Below, piece by piece: positions 32,419 to 41,882 of a stretch of 64,000 bases of DNA. The position numbers and the translations under genes are program-made. The notes beneath the pieces are model-generated. The model did not search any database and was not told the origin of the DNA. It saw only the letters and a program-made list of their open reading frames with translations. How positions within the stretch are numbered: position 1 is the stretch's first letter; every line of letters begins with the position of its first letter. The stretch spans positions 530-64,529 of the forward strand of contig DHLF01000013.1 of assembly GCA_002405165.1 (NCBI GenBank), written 5' to 3'. This stretch comes from Christensenella sp. UBA4675. Lineage in GTDB: Bacteria; Bacillota; Clostridia; Christensenellales; Borkfalkiaceae.

Positions 32419-33207
32419 ATGATTAAAGACTTGTTTTTTAATTTAAAATTAACGTGCAATGCTTGCGGTTGTGAAATTTTCGCAGGGTATTTTTGTAAGG
32501 AATGTGCCGAAAAAATGAAAATAAACGACAAATATTGTTTTAAATGCGGAAGGAGCGTTATAAGCGAAGGAAATATTTGTTCGTTTTGTTACGGGAAAGG
32601 TCAGTTTTATGAAAAGTCGCGTAGTGCGTTTTTGTATATAGAACCCGTTTCAATGCTTATTAAGAGTATGAAATTTAACGGTAAGAAATATTTGGCGGAT
32701 ATTTTCGGCGAAATTCTAGCTCCTTTCGTCATTAAAGAATTTGCGGACGCCGATTTAATCACTTACGTTCCGATGCACAAAAAGGATTTAAGGAAAAGGG
32801 GATACAATCAAACGTATCTTATTGCAAAAAAGATATGCTTACTTACCGGATATAAGTTTTCCGACGTTTTAGAAAAGACCGTTAGAACCAAAAAGCAAAT
32901 AAAGTTAAATAAAAACGAAAGATTATTCAACTTAAAGCAAGCTTTTAGCGTAAAAGACAAAAACGAAATAAAATATAAAAACGTGCTGGTAATAGACGAC
33001 GTTTTAACTACCGGCGCGACTGCGGAAGCTATAAGCGAGCGTTTGTATAGAGCAGGAGCGGAAACGGTTTACGTTTTAACGGTTGCTTCCGTCGGAGAGC
33101 GAGAAATGAAACGTAAAGAAGAAAAGAAAAACGGCAAAGAACTCTCATTTTTTGGCAAAATTTTCAAAAAAAAGTGTTTACATAAAGAGAAAAATAGTGT
33201 AAAATAA
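32419..33207 (+). CDS. comF: ComF-family phosphoribosyltransferase-like protein
   Basis: 262 aa. An N-terminal zinc-finger region has Cys pairs (CNAC, CKEC, CFKC, CSFC, residues about 14-57). The PRTase part contains YVPMHKKDLRKRGYNQ and the PRPP loop VLVIDDVLTTGAT (about 190-202). A basic Lys-rich tail of about 35 residues extends beyond the usual end. ComF proteins act in natural DNA uptake, probably on incoming single strands. The ATG follows the metK terminator without a ribosome site, so a leaderless or read-through message is likely. secA follows, as in other Firmicutes. Confidence 0.85.
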   Translation: MIKDLFFNLKLTCNACGCEIFAGYFCKECAEKMKINDKYCFKCGRSVISEGNICSFCYGKGQFYEKSRSAFLYIEPVSMLIKSMKFNGKKYLADIFGEILAPFVIKEFADADLITYVPMHKKDLRKRGYNQTYLIAKKICLLTGYKFSDVLEKTVRTKKQIKLNKNERLFNLKQAFSVKDKNEIKYKNVLVIDDVLTTGATAEAISERLYRAGAETVYVLTVASVGEREMKRKEEKKNGKELSFFGKIFKKKCLHKEKNSVK

Positions 33208-33329
33208 ACGAAGCGATTTATAAAAAAAGATTTTAATATTTAAAATTGAGCGGTTTATCGTTTCGTTTTTATTTGTAAGCGAACGATAGAATTTTAAAAC
33301 GAAGATAAAATTTAAAAACGGAGAAATAA

Positions 33330-36014
33330 ATGGGACTAATAAAATTTATTTTAAGCCACGATTCAAGAGCGAGCCTTAAAAGAATAAGCGCGACTGCGGA
33401 TAAAATTATCGCAATGGAAAACGTTTATTCTTCTATGACGGACGCCGAGTTAAAAGAACAAACGGAAATTTTTAAGAAAAGAATTTCTGACGGAGAAAAA
33501 TTAGATTCTATTTTACCCGAAGCTTTTGCCGTCGTAAGAGAAGCGAGCGGTAGGGTACTGAATATGAAACACTATAAAGTCCAGCTAATGGGCGGTATAT
33601 GCGTTCATCAAGGTAGAATAGCAGAACTAAAAACAGGTGAAGGTAAAACCCTAATGGCTACTCTTCCCGCATATTTAAACGCATTGACGGGTAAAGGCGT
33701 ACACATAGTAACCGTAAACGATTACCTTGCTAAAAGAGATGCGGAATGGATGGGAAAAGTTTATCGCTTTTTAGGTTTAACCGTAGGCGTAAACATTCAC
33801 GACTTAACCGACGAGCAAAAAAGAGAAGCTTATAATTGCGATATAACTTATGGTACTAATAACGAGTACGGATTTGATTATTTAAGAGATAATCTTAAAA
33901 AATCTATGTCCCAAATGGTACAAAGGGGCTTAAATTTCGCAATCGTGGACGAGGTAGACTCTATTTTAATCGACGAAGCGAGAACGCCTTTAATAATTTC
34001 GGGAAGGGGACAAAAATCTTCTACTTTATATTTCGACGCAAATCGTTTCGTTAAAACTTTAATCCCCGACGAAGATTACACCGTAGATATAAAAGAAAAG
34101 AACGTTCAAATTACCGACCAAGGTTCTAGAAAAGCCGAAAAGTTTTTCCACGTAGACAATATTGCGGACGTAACGAATGCGGAATTAAACCACCACATTC
34201 AACAAGCTTTAAAAGCTCACACGTTGTTTAAAAAAGACGAAGACTATATTGTAAGCGACGGAGAAATTATAATCGTTGACGAATTTACGGGAAGACTTAT
34301 GATGGGAAGACGTTACAGCGAAGGTTTACACCAAGCCATAGAAGCTAAAGAAAACGTTACTATCAGAAACGAAAACCAAACTTACGCAACTATAACTTTC
34401 CAAAACTATTTTAGACTTTACACAAAACTTTCGGGTATGACGGGAACGGCTAAAACCGAAGAAGAAGAGTTTAAAACTATTTACGGTTTAGACGTTTTGG
34501 AAATTCCTACGAACAAACCTATGCAAAGAAAAGATATGCCCGATATGGTCTTTTCCACCGAAAAGGGTAAAATGCAGGCTATCGTAAACGAAATTGTTAA
34601 AGTTCATGAAACGGGACAACCCGTTTTGGTTGGTACTGTTACGGTTGAAAGGTCAGAAGAAATCTCTAAACAATTACTAAGAAATAGAATAAGACATAAT
34701 ATATTAAACGCAAAAAATCACCAAAGAGAAGCTGAAATTATCGCACAAGCGGGTAAAAAAGGCGCAGTTACCATTGCTACCAACATGGCAGGCCGTGGTA
34801 CGGATATTTTGCTCGGCGGCAACCCCGAATATTTAGCTAAACAAGATTTAAGAAATAAGGGTATTGCGGAAGAAGATATAGATATGGCGTCTTCGTTCGT
34901 TCAAGACGTTTCGGACGAAATTAAAGCTTTAAGAGAAGAATACAATAAACTTTTAGAAGAACACAAAAAAGTAACCGACGCCGAAAAGGAAGAAGTTATT
35001 AAAGCGGGCGGTCTTTACATTTTAGGTACGGAAAGGCACGAGTCTAGACGTATAGACAACCAGTTAAGAGGTAGAGCAGGTCGTCAAGGCGATCCCGGGA
35101 AATCTCAATTTTTTATCTCTCTAGAAGACGATTTAGCAAGAAGATTCGGCGGGGAAAGAATGAAAAGATTGTATTCTATGTTTAAAATAGACGAATACAC
35201 TCCGATTCAGTCTAAAATGTTGTCTAGAAGCATAGAAAACGCACAAAGAACCATAGAGGGGCAAAACTTCGGAATAAGAAGAAACGTTATTCAGTACGAT
35301 GACGTTATGAACACTCAAAGAATGGTTATTTACGAAGAGCGTATGAAAGTTTTAAGGGGTGAAAACGTTCACGAAAACATATTAAAACTTATCCCCGATT
35401 ACGTTGAAAGAGTAGTAAAAGAGTGCGTAGATTATTCTCAAAATTTAACTAAATGGGATTATGAAAAATTAAACAGAGTTCTACAAGATAAAGTTTTGCC
35501 TTTGGGAATAGAATTTTTGGACGAAGATAAATGCGCTAAATGGGATTACGAGTATTTTATGAAAAAATTACTCGATAAAACTATCGACGAATACGAAAAG
35601 AAGATTACAAGATATAGAGAAGAAGAAAATATCGACTACTACGCTATTGAAAGGGACGTTCTTTTAACCAATGTAGATAAAAAGTGGATAGACCATATCG
35701 ACAATATGGATAGGCTAAAAAGGGGAATTTCTTTAAGAAGTTTCGCTAACGAAGACCCGATAAATCCTTTCAAGAGAGAAGGTCTTGAAATGTTTGAGGA
35801 AATGGTAGAATCCATTCAAACGGATACCGTATTCTTGCTTTTAAAAATGGAACTTCGAAAAGAGCCAGTTCGTAAGTCTGCTCCCACTAATTTACAAGCG
35901 TCGAACGGCGGAAACGTTACTGTGAGAAAAAATGCTGTTAAAGAAATAGGAAGAAACGATCCCTGTCCTTGTGGTAGTGGGAAGAAATACAAAAACTGTT
36001 GCGGTAGAAAGTAA
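33330..36014 (+). CDS. secA: Protein translocase ATPase SecA
   Basis: 894 aa, GGAGA site. Walker A ELKTGEGKTLMA near 100, NDYLAKRDAEWM, DEAD-like VDEVDSILIDEARTPL near 207, the second helicase part with TNMAGRGTDILLGGNPE, and the C-terminal zinc-binding tail CPCGSGKKYKNCC. Full-length housekeeping SecA that drives export through SecYEG. Located behind comF; the hpf gene often found between them lies at 61.6 kb instead. Confidence 0.97.
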   Translation: MGLIKFILSHDSRASLKRISATADKIIAMENVYSSMTDAELKEQTEIFKKRISDGEKLDSILPEAFAVVREASGRVLNMKHYKVQLMGGICVHQGRIAELKTGEGKTLMATLPAYLNALTGKGVHIVTVNDYLAKRDAEWMGKVYRFLGLTVGVNIHDLTDEQKREAYNCDITYGTNNEYGFDYLRDNLKKSMSQMVQRGLNFAIVDEVDSILIDEARTPLIISGRGQKSSTLYFDANRFVKTLIPDEDYTVDIKEKNVQITDQGSRKAEKFFHVDNIADVTNAELNHHIQQALKAHTLFKKDEDYIVSDGEIIIVDEFTGRLMMGRRYSEGLHQAIEAKENVTIRNENQTYATITFQNYFRLYTKLSGMTGTAKTEEEEFKTIYGLDVLEIPTNKPMQRKDMPDMVFSTEKGKMQAIVNEIVKVHETGQPVLVGTVTVERSEEISKQLLRNRIRHNILNAKNHQREAEIIAQAGKKGAVTIATNMAGRGTDILLGGNPEYLAKQDLRNKGIAEEDIDMASSFVQDVSDEIKALREEYNKLLEEHKKVTDAEKEEVIKAGGLYILGTERHESRRIDNQLRGRAGRQGDPGKSQFFISLEDDLARRFGGERMKRLYSMFKIDEYTPIQSKMLSRSIENAQRTIEGQNFGIRRNVIQYDDVMNTQRMVIYEERMKVLRGENVHENILKLIPDYVERVVKECVDYSQNLTKWDYEKLNRVLQDKVLPLGIEFLDEDKCAKWDYEYFMKKLLDKTIDEYEKKITRYREEENIDYYAIERDVLLTNVDKKWIDHIDNMDRLKRGISLRSFANEDPINPFKREGLEMFEEMVESIQTDTVFLLLKMELRKEPVRKSAPTNLQASNGGNVTVRKNAVKEIGRNDPCPCGSGKKYKNCCGRK

Positions 36015-36035
36015 TCGACTTTATAAAAATAAGTT

Positions 36036-36077
36036 AAAAAAGTATCAATCGTTTTTAAATGCGATTGATACTTTTTT
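36036..36077. terminator. secA terminator
   Basis: AAAAAAGTATCAATCG and CGATTGATACTTTTTT form a perfect 16-bp stem with a 10-base loop; T and A runs make it bidirectional. Confidence 0.9.
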
Positions 36078-36214
36078 TTATGAAAAATATAATAAAATTT
36101 CGTGAAATTTAAATTAAACAAAAAATCTTGATTAAAATATTAAAAACATTTGAAATTGCTGTTTAATTATTTTAAATTTATATGTTTTATCTAATATTTT
36201 TTATATTTAAAAAT

Positions 36215-37459
36215 TTACAATTCTATACCCATATCAGTTAAAGTTTTTCTTAATAAATCGGTAGAAAGTTGTTTAGATGTAACTTGATTTTTTAAACATA
36301 AACCGCACGCAACGCCTACCGCCTGTCCCATTGCAAGGCAAATACGCATTACTCTATAAGAGGCGTGCGCCCTGTGGTCGCCCGAAATACATCTTCCCGC
36401 AACGAATAAATTATCAAATCCTTTCGGAGTAAAACAACGATAGGGAATATCGTACGGCGTTACCGTAGGAGGTAATCCTTCTTGCTCCGATTGTCCCGCT
36501 CCGTCGGGATTATGTATGTCTAAGGGGAAGTCTGCTTTATGTACAATTCCGTCGTAAAAAGTTTTTCCGCTTAAACAATCTTCCGCCGTTAAAACGTATT
36601 CTCCTAAAATTCTTCTTGATTCCCTTATTCCGACAAATTCCGAACAAGATTTTACGGAAATATTTTCAAACCCGGGAACATATTTTTTAAGAAATTCGTT
36701 AACTACAACCATTTGGCGTCTTAATTCTAATTCTGCTTTTGCAATTTCGTATTCGTCCAAAACGTTTACTTTATTAAGTTGCGTGGCGTTAACTATTCTT
36801 TCCCCTTGCTTTCCGTTGTTATATAACCTTACTATGTTTATGCTTGGCGGTAAAATTCCGTCTTTACAAGCTTGTCTGCACATAGATAAGTATTCTTTAC
36901 CGTTTGATAGCGTTGTGTAATGTTCTTCGTGACAACAGGTAAGCGTTTGATTTTTATCTATTCCTTCTATTACGTACATTAAGCTTACGGGTTGAGTTAA
37001 ACCGTCCCGATCACGACCTATTTTATATTCGCATCCCGCCTTATAACACAAATCTCCGTCGCCCGTACAATCGATAAAAAATTTTGCGTTAAAAACGTGA
37101 TTATTTGTTTTTCCATAAGCTTTAACGCTCTTAACAAAATTATCTTTTGTAGTTACTTCACTAACGGTCGTAAACAAAAATACGTCTACGTTGTTTTTTA
37201 TCAATAATTCGTGAAGAAGAAATTTTGCCTTGTTAAAATCGTAAAATTCTCCACCTAAAAGTTTTATTATTTCATCACCGAAAGTTCCCTTAGAAACGCT
37301 ACCCATAATAGGTCCAACACATCCCCCCGTAAGGTTACCGCCAACGCACCCTAATCTTTCCAGTATAGCCACTTTAAAGCCTTGTCTTGCAACTGCTATT
37401 GCGGAAGAAATTCCGGCAGGACCTGCACCTGCAACAACTACATCAAAATCGTAAATCAT
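36215..37459 (-). CDS. FAD-dependent oxidoreductase
   Basis: 414 aa, AAGGAG site. N-terminal dinucleotide fold AGAGPAGISSA (residues 9-19), then CVGGNLTGGCVG, DCTGDGDLCYKAGCEYK near 140, and the C-terminal FAD segment FDNLFVAGRCISGDHRAHAS. This is the FAD_oxidored (PF12831) family, whose members oxidise sugars, acids or remove redox cofactors; the substrate cannot be told. Stand-alone gene with its own promoter. Confidence 0.85.
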   Translation of the reverse strand: MIYDFDVVVAGAGPAGISSAIAVARQGFKVAILERLGCVGGNLTGGCVGPIMGSVSKGTFGDEIIKLLGGEFYDFNKAKFLLHELLIKNNVDVFLFTTVSEVTTKDNFVKSVKAYGKTNNHVFNAKFFIDCTGDGDLCYKAGCEYKIGRDRDGLTQPVSLMYVIEGIDKNQTLTCCHEEHYTTLSNGKEYLSMCRQACKDGILPPSINIVRLYNNGKQGERIVNATQLNKVNVLDEYEIAKAELELRRQMVVVNEFLKKYVPGFENISVKSCSEFVGIRESRRILGEYVLTAEDCLSGKTFYDGIVHKADFPLDIHNPDGAGQSEQEGLPPTVTPYDIPYRCFTPKGFDNLFVAGRCISGDHRAHASYRVMRICLAMGQAVGVACGLCLKNQVTSKQLSTDLLRKTLTDMGIEL

Positions 37460-37479
37460 AAAAATCTCCTTACTTTTAT

Positions 37480-37508
37480 ATTATAGTTTAATAATTTATT
37501 ATAGTCAA
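37480..37508 (-). promoter_or_regulatory. Promoter of the FAD oxidoreductase gene
   Basis: Minus strand TTGACT (37503-37508), 17-bp spacer, TATAAT (37480-37485), 20 bp before the start codon. Confidence 0.75.
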
Positions 37509-37602
37509 TACTTACAACAATAAATAAGACTTAAAAAATTTAAATTTTTATATATAATAATTTTATCTTTTTACTTTATATAAGTATTGTTTTATATAGG
37601 AA

Positions 37603-37631
37603 TTGACAAAAAAAGATAATTATAGTATTAT
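37603..37631 (+). promoter_or_regulatory. Promoter of the MBL-comEC-holA operon
   Basis: TTGACA (37603-37608), 17-bp spacer, TATTAT (37626-37631), about 37 bp before the start codon. Confidence 0.65.
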
Positions 37632-37667
37632 TATAAAATATAATAAATTTAATTATAAGGTGAAAAA

Positions 37668-38372
37668 ATGAAATTAACCGTTTTAGGAAATAACGGACCC
37701 TATCCCGCTGAAAACGGAGCTACGAGTTCTTATTTAATGACTTTTGACGACGGGGTAAAAGTCGTTTTAGATATGGGGAGCGGGGCGTTTTCTAATTTAT
37801 TAAAAAACGACAATCCAAGTTTCGTTGACGCCGTGATAATATCGCATTTGCATTATGACCATATTTCGGATTTGGGAATATATTGTTATTATCTGCAATT
37901 TAAAAGCGGTCAAAAACCTGTTTTATTTTTTCCGGAAAAAACGGAATTTACGGAAAACATAGAAAAAACGGCGACTTTTACCGTAAAATATTATAACGAT
38001 TCGGATAGTTTTCAGATAGGGGAAAACATCTTTTCGTTTAAAAAAGTAAAACATCCTGTAACTACTTATGCGGTAAAAATTAAAGAAAAGGACAAAAAAT
38101 TCGTTTACACGGGGGATAGTAATTTTTGCCCCGCAATAGACGAGCTTTTTTCCGATTGTAACGTCGCTTTATGCGACAGTTGTTTTTTAAGTTCGCAGTG
38201 GAAAGAAAAAGCTCCGCACATGAGCGTTAAAGGCGTTTGCGAATTAGGACAAAAATACGGCGTAAAGGTTATTTTAACGCATTTTAATCCGGAAACCGAC
38301 AAAAAACTTATTGAAAAAGAAAGTTTTGGAGATTACGAGATATCGGAAATAAATAAAAGTTATACAATATGA
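37668..38372 (+). CDS. Metallo-beta-lactamase-fold hydrolase (RNase Z-like)
   Basis: 234 aa, AAGGTG site. Metal motif SHLHYDH (H60, H62, D64, H65), a further VKHPVTTYA His and TGDSNFCPA, CDSCF and final ILTHFN metal ligands. It belongs to the COG1234/YhfI-type group related to RNase Z. Overlaps comEC by 4 bp (ATGA), so translation is coupled. Confidence 0.85.
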   Translation: MKLTVLGNNGPYPAENGATSSYLMTFDDGVKVVLDMGSGAFSNLLKNDNPSFVDAVIISHLHYDHISDLGIYCYYLQFKSGQKPVLFFPEKTEFTENIEKTATFTVKYYNDSDSFQIGENIFSFKKVKHPVTTYAVKIKEKDKKFVYTGDSNFCPAIDELFSDCNVALCDSCFLSSQWKEKAPHMSVKGVCELGQKYGVKVILTHFNPETDKKLIEKESFGDYEISEINKSYTI

Positions 38373-39850
38373 GAAAAATCGCAAATTTTAGGTTTGCGTA
38401 TCCGTTGGTTTTAGGCGTAATTTTAGGAATTATATCGTGTAAAGCTTATTTTGAAAAAGATTACGCCGTTTTAATTGTAGATTTACTTATAATTTCTCTT
38501 TACGCTTTTATTTTTTGTTACGATAAGAAAATTTTAATTTTTTCTTTAATTGCTTTTTTAATAATTTTCGCTTTATCTATAACGGTATATTATTTTTACT
38601 TTAGGCATTATCAATCTTTGTATTTGCCTAGCGAAAATATATATTACGTTTACGGAAAAGTAAAAGCGGTAGCTTATTACGATAATTGCATTTCGGTAAA
38701 ATTAACTAATGCAAAAATAGAGTACGACTATAAACTGATAAATGCAAACTTACAAGTTTATGTTAAAAACGGAGATTTAAAAATAGGCGATTATATCGGA
38801 TTTTATTCAAAAATAGAAAAAGCATTTTCTACAAAAGACGTTTCGTTTTTAAATGACGGAATAATTTATAAAGCAACTACGGATATAACGCAAATAGAAT
38901 TTTTAGGAAATAAAGTAAATTTTTTTGAAAAGTGCAATTTGTATATAAAAGATTTGCTTTTTGCAAATATGTCGGCGGAAAGCGGAGCGGTGGCTTACGC
39001 TATGCTTACGGGAACGACGTCTTATATCCCCGAAGCTACGAAAGATTTATATCGTTTTTCGGGCATTGCGCATATATTTTCGGTTTCAGGTTTGCATATT
39101 TCGTTCGTTGCGCATTTTTTAAATAAAATTACCAAAAGAATAAACGTAAAGAAAATATACAAAAGCTTTTTTATTATAATTTTCTTGATTTTTTATAGTG
39201 GAATATGTAATTTTACTTTGTCTAGCATAAGAGCGGTTATAATGTGTTCGGTTTTATTATTGTGCGGAAGTTTCGGTGAGAAGTACGATATATTAAATTC
39301 TTTACTGATAAGTTTATCGTTTACGCTTTTCGTTAATCCTTTTGCGCTTTACAGCGTTGGGTTACAACTTTCGTATTTATCGGTATTCGGAATAATAGTT
39401 TTGGCGAACACTTTTAAAAGAGCATTAAAAAAGCTCCCGGATAAGATAGGTGAAGCAATTTCCGTAAGCTTATCGGCAAGCGTAATGACTTTACCGGTTA
39501 TGATGGAAGTTTTCGGTTATTTTTCTATCGTTTCCGTAATTTATAATTTAATTTTTATTCCTTTGGTAACATTTATATTTTTAACTTTAATAATTACTAT
39601 TATAATAAGTTTGCTAATTAAACTTAAATTTATTTTTTATTTAGCGGATGAAGCGATAAAAGGAATAAATTACGTTTTAAAACTTTCTACGCCCGAAAAA
39701 TATATTATCAAAACTTCGGGGCTTGGCATAGGAAAGTATTTTTACTATTTAGGGATAGTAAGTTTCAGCGATTTGATAAATTTGAGTTATACAAAAAAAG
39801 CGATAATAGCTTTAATTTTTATTGTTATTGCTTTACTGTGTATAGTGTAA
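38369..39850 (+). CDS. comEC: ComEC/Rec2-type competence channel lacking MBL domain
   Basis: 493 aa with about ten hydrophobic helices. The N-terminal soluble region (YVYGKVKAVAYYDNCISVKL) is the DUF4131/OB part. The Competence domain shows FSGIAHIFSVSGLHISFV, LSSIRAVIMCSVLL and VGLQLSYLSVFGIIVL. ComEC usually has about 750 residues with a C-terminal MBL domain, which is absent here. It imports single-stranded DNA in transformation. The gene next to it encodes an MBL protein of a different subgroup. Confidence 0.85.
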   Translation: MRKIANFRFAYPLVLGVILGIISCKAYFEKDYAVLIVDLLIISLYAFIFCYDKKILIFSLIAFLIIFALSITVYYFYFRHYQSLYLPSENIYYVYGKVKAVAYYDNCISVKLTNAKIEYDYKLINANLQVYVKNGDLKIGDYIGFYSKIEKAFSTKDVSFLNDGIIYKATTDITQIEFLGNKVNFFEKCNLYIKDLLFANMSAESGAVAYAMLTGTTSYIPEATKDLYRFSGIAHIFSVSGLHISFVAHFLNKITKRINVKKIYKSFFIIIFLIFYSGICNFTLSSIRAVIMCSVLLLCGSFGEKYDILNSLLISLSFTLFVNPFALYSVGLQLSYLSVFGIIVLANTFKRALKKLPDKIGEAISVSLSASVMTLPVMMEVFGYFSIVSVIYNLIFIPLVTFIFLTLIITIIISLLIKLKFIFYLADEAIKGINYVLKLSTPEKYIIKTSGLGIGKYFYYLGIVSFSDLINLSYTKKAIIALIFIVIALLCIV

Positions 39851-39904
39851 AAGCGATGACTTTAGCTATTATGACGCAAGACGAGATTAATTAAGGAGAA
39901 TACT

Positions 39905-40837
39905 TTGGATTTTTTGGAATTTTACTCCGACAAACAAAAAAAATCGGTGTATTTATTGGAAGGGGAAGACGGATATTTGCATAACCTTGCGATAAATAAA
40001 ATAAAAAAACTATATAACGTGGACGAAATCGATTTTACCAGATTAGATTCTTGCGACGAGCTAACGCTTATAAGTAATTTAAACGTAGCGCCTATGTTAA
40101 GTGAAAAAAGGCTAGTATGCGCAAGCGAATTTTATTCGGAAGATAAAAAAAATAAAATTTCGGAGTTTATAAACGGAAATTTAAACTCTGTTTTAATAAT
40201 TTCAAATTTTAAAAAATCGGCGTCGCTCGAAAAATTGCCGTTTGAAGTTGTGGAATGTGAAAAAAACGAGAGATTTTGCAGAAAATTTATTTCGTCATAT
40301 TTTACAAAGGCGGGAATTTCCGCAAGCGAAGAATGTGTAAATTTAATTTGCGATTACACAAGCGTAGATATGTATAAAGTTTCTTCCGAATTAGATAAAA
40401 TTTCGGCTTTTTGCCAAAAAAAAGGCGTGGTTGAAATTTGCGACGTTGAAAATTTGGTTAACAAGGATACTGATTATAAAATTTACGAACTTACCGATTA
40501 TATAGCTAATAAAAAAACCGATAAAGCGTATAAAGTTTTGTTTGATATGCTAAATAAAAACGAACCTTTGCAAAGACTGTATATTTCTATATATAATCAT
40601 TTTAAAAGGCTGTTTTATTGTAGGTTAAACGGTAAAAACGTTGACGAGTTGGTGGAAATATTAGGAATTAAAGAATACGCCGTAAAAAAATCAATAGCTC
40701 TTGCGAATAAATTTTCGGCTAAAACGTTAAAAGAAATCAACGATAGATTTTTTCTTTACGATAAAATGGTAAAAAGCGGAAAACTAGCAGTTGACAGGGC
40801 GTTATGGCTATCGGTTTTTTCCGTAATTGCAAAATAA
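39905..40837 (+). CDS. holA: DNA polymerase III subunit delta
   Basis: 310 aa from a TTG start with an AAGGAG site 7 bp upstream. N-terminal LLEGEDGYLHNLAINKI, the DLDELT-like LDSCDELTLISNL, and C-terminal helical section with LYISIYNHFKRLFYCRL and AVDRALWLSVFSV correspond to HolA. The delta subunit opens the sliding clamp in the clamp loader. comEC-holA adjacency is the usual order in Firmicutes. Confidence 0.88.
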   Translation: MDFLEFYSDKQKKSVYLLEGEDGYLHNLAINKIKKLYNVDEIDFTRLDSCDELTLISNLNVAPMLSEKRLVCASEFYSEDKKNKISEFINGNLNSVLIISNFKKSASLEKLPFEVVECEKNERFCRKFISSYFTKAGISASEECVNLICDYTSVDMYKVSSELDKISAFCQKKGVVEICDVENLVNKDTDYKIYELTDYIANKKTDKAYKVLFDMLNKNEPLQRLYISIYNHFKRLFYCRLNGKNVDELVEILGIKEYAVKKSIALANKFSAKTLKEINDRFFLYDKMVKSGKLAVDRALWLSVFSVIAK

Positions 40838-40880
40838 TTTTCGGCGTGTAAAAAGCATTATAAAAAATAATGAAAAACAC

Positions 40881-40909
40881 TTTATTTTATATAATAAAAA
40901 GTGTATAAT
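40881..40909 (+). promoter_or_regulatory. Promoter of the cdaA operon
   Basis: TTTATT (40881-40886), 17-bp spacer and TATAAT (40904-40909). The spacer lies in an inverted repeat (CACTTT at 40878, AAAGTG at 40898) that may be an operator. Confidence 0.5.
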
Positions 40910-40943
40910 ATATATAAATCAGCAAATGAATTAAGGAGATTAT

Positions 40944-41753
40944 ATGGGAGAAATATCGCAGGCAATTAAAACGGCGTTTACGGGCTTTGGAGCGATGAAA
41001 GCGGTAGAAATCGTTTTAATGATTATTTTATTTTTCTGCATAATACAATTTTTGATAGGAAATAAAGCATACGTTTTACTTGCTATATTTTTAATTTTTA
41101 TAACGGGTTTTGCATTTATTTCGGTAAAAAACAACGCCGGTAAAATTTACTTTTTTATTTCGGTATGCTGTTTTATACTTTTTATCGCGGTGCTTTATTC
41201 AAAAGAGATGAAAAGAGATTTTTGGGGATTATCGCTGATAAGTAAAGAAAATAAGCTCTTTAAAAACGATAAATCGAACGCCACAAAAAGCGCAGGCGAA
41301 TGTATTGACGAAATAATAATTTCCTTGCAAAATATGTCCAAAAACAACGTAGGCGCGTTGATAATATTATCCGATAACAATATGCCTTCCAGCATTTTAG
41401 AAAGCGGAGTTTTAATAAACAGCGAAATTTCAAGCGAGCTTATCGAAAGCATATTTTTCCCTAAAACGCCTTTGCACGACGGTGCTATGATAATTAAAGG
41501 AAAAGAAATAAAATACGCGGGCTGTTTTTTACCGTTATCGCAACAAGTAAATATTCCTAAGGATTTAGGAACAAGACACAGAGCGGGAATAGGTATAACG
41601 GAAACGATTAACGTAGTATCTATTATCGTTTCTGAAGAAAACGGAATAATAAGTATAGCTAAGGGCGGAAAAATAGAAAGGTACGCCGATAGCGACAAAT
41701 TAAGGGAAGTTTTATCTAATTATTACAGATTGGAACTTATTTCGGAGAGATAA
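40944..41753 (+). CDS. cdaA: Diadenylate cyclase CdaA
   Basis: 269 aa, AAGGAG site. Three N-terminal membrane helices (about 20-38, 42-60, 68-85) precede the DAC domain with the catalytic DGA (179-181) in PLHDGAMII and RHR (211-213) in LGTRHRAGIG. It makes c-di-AMP, which controls osmolyte and potassium homeostasis and wall integrity. In most Firmicutes it is followed by cdaR and glmM; neither is here. Confidence 0.93.
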   Translation: MGEISQAIKTAFTGFGAMKAVEIVLMIILFFCIIQFLIGNKAYVLLAIFLIFITGFAFISVKNNAGKIYFFISVCCFILFIAVLYSKEMKRDFWGLSLISKENKLFKNDKSNATKSAGECIDEIIISLQNMSKNNVGALIILSDNNMPSSILESGVLINSEISSELIESIFFPKTPLHDGAMIIKGKEIKYAGCFLPLSQQVNIPKDLGTRHRAGIGITETINVVSIIVSEENGIISIAKGGKIERYADSDKLREVLSNYYRLELISER

Positions 41754-41755
41754 TT

Positions 41756-41866
41756 ATGGGACGCAAGAATAATCAAAACAAATTAAACAATTTTTTAAAG
41801 ATATTTTTTACGACGATTTTAACGATTGCGGTAACTTTTATCGCTTTCGTAACTATAAACAATTAA
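41756..41866 (+). CDS. 36-aa single-span membrane peptide behind cdaA
   Basis: ATG 2 bp after the cdaA stop, with the GGAGAGA of the cdaA end as ribosome site. MGRKNNQNKLNNFLKIFF is followed by a hydrophobic helix TTILTIAVTFIAFVTI and the stop. It occupies the place of cdaR, whose product begins with a similar membrane anchor. It may be a remnant or a true small regulator. Confidence 0.5.
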   Translation: MGRKNNQNKLNNFLKIFFTTILTIAVTFIAFVTINN

Positions 41867-41882
41867 AGGAAAAGAGATATTT

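Noticed and set aside
39857..39895. 12-codon ORF between comEC and holA
   Set aside because: Too short, no ribosome site, and unlike any known leader peptide.
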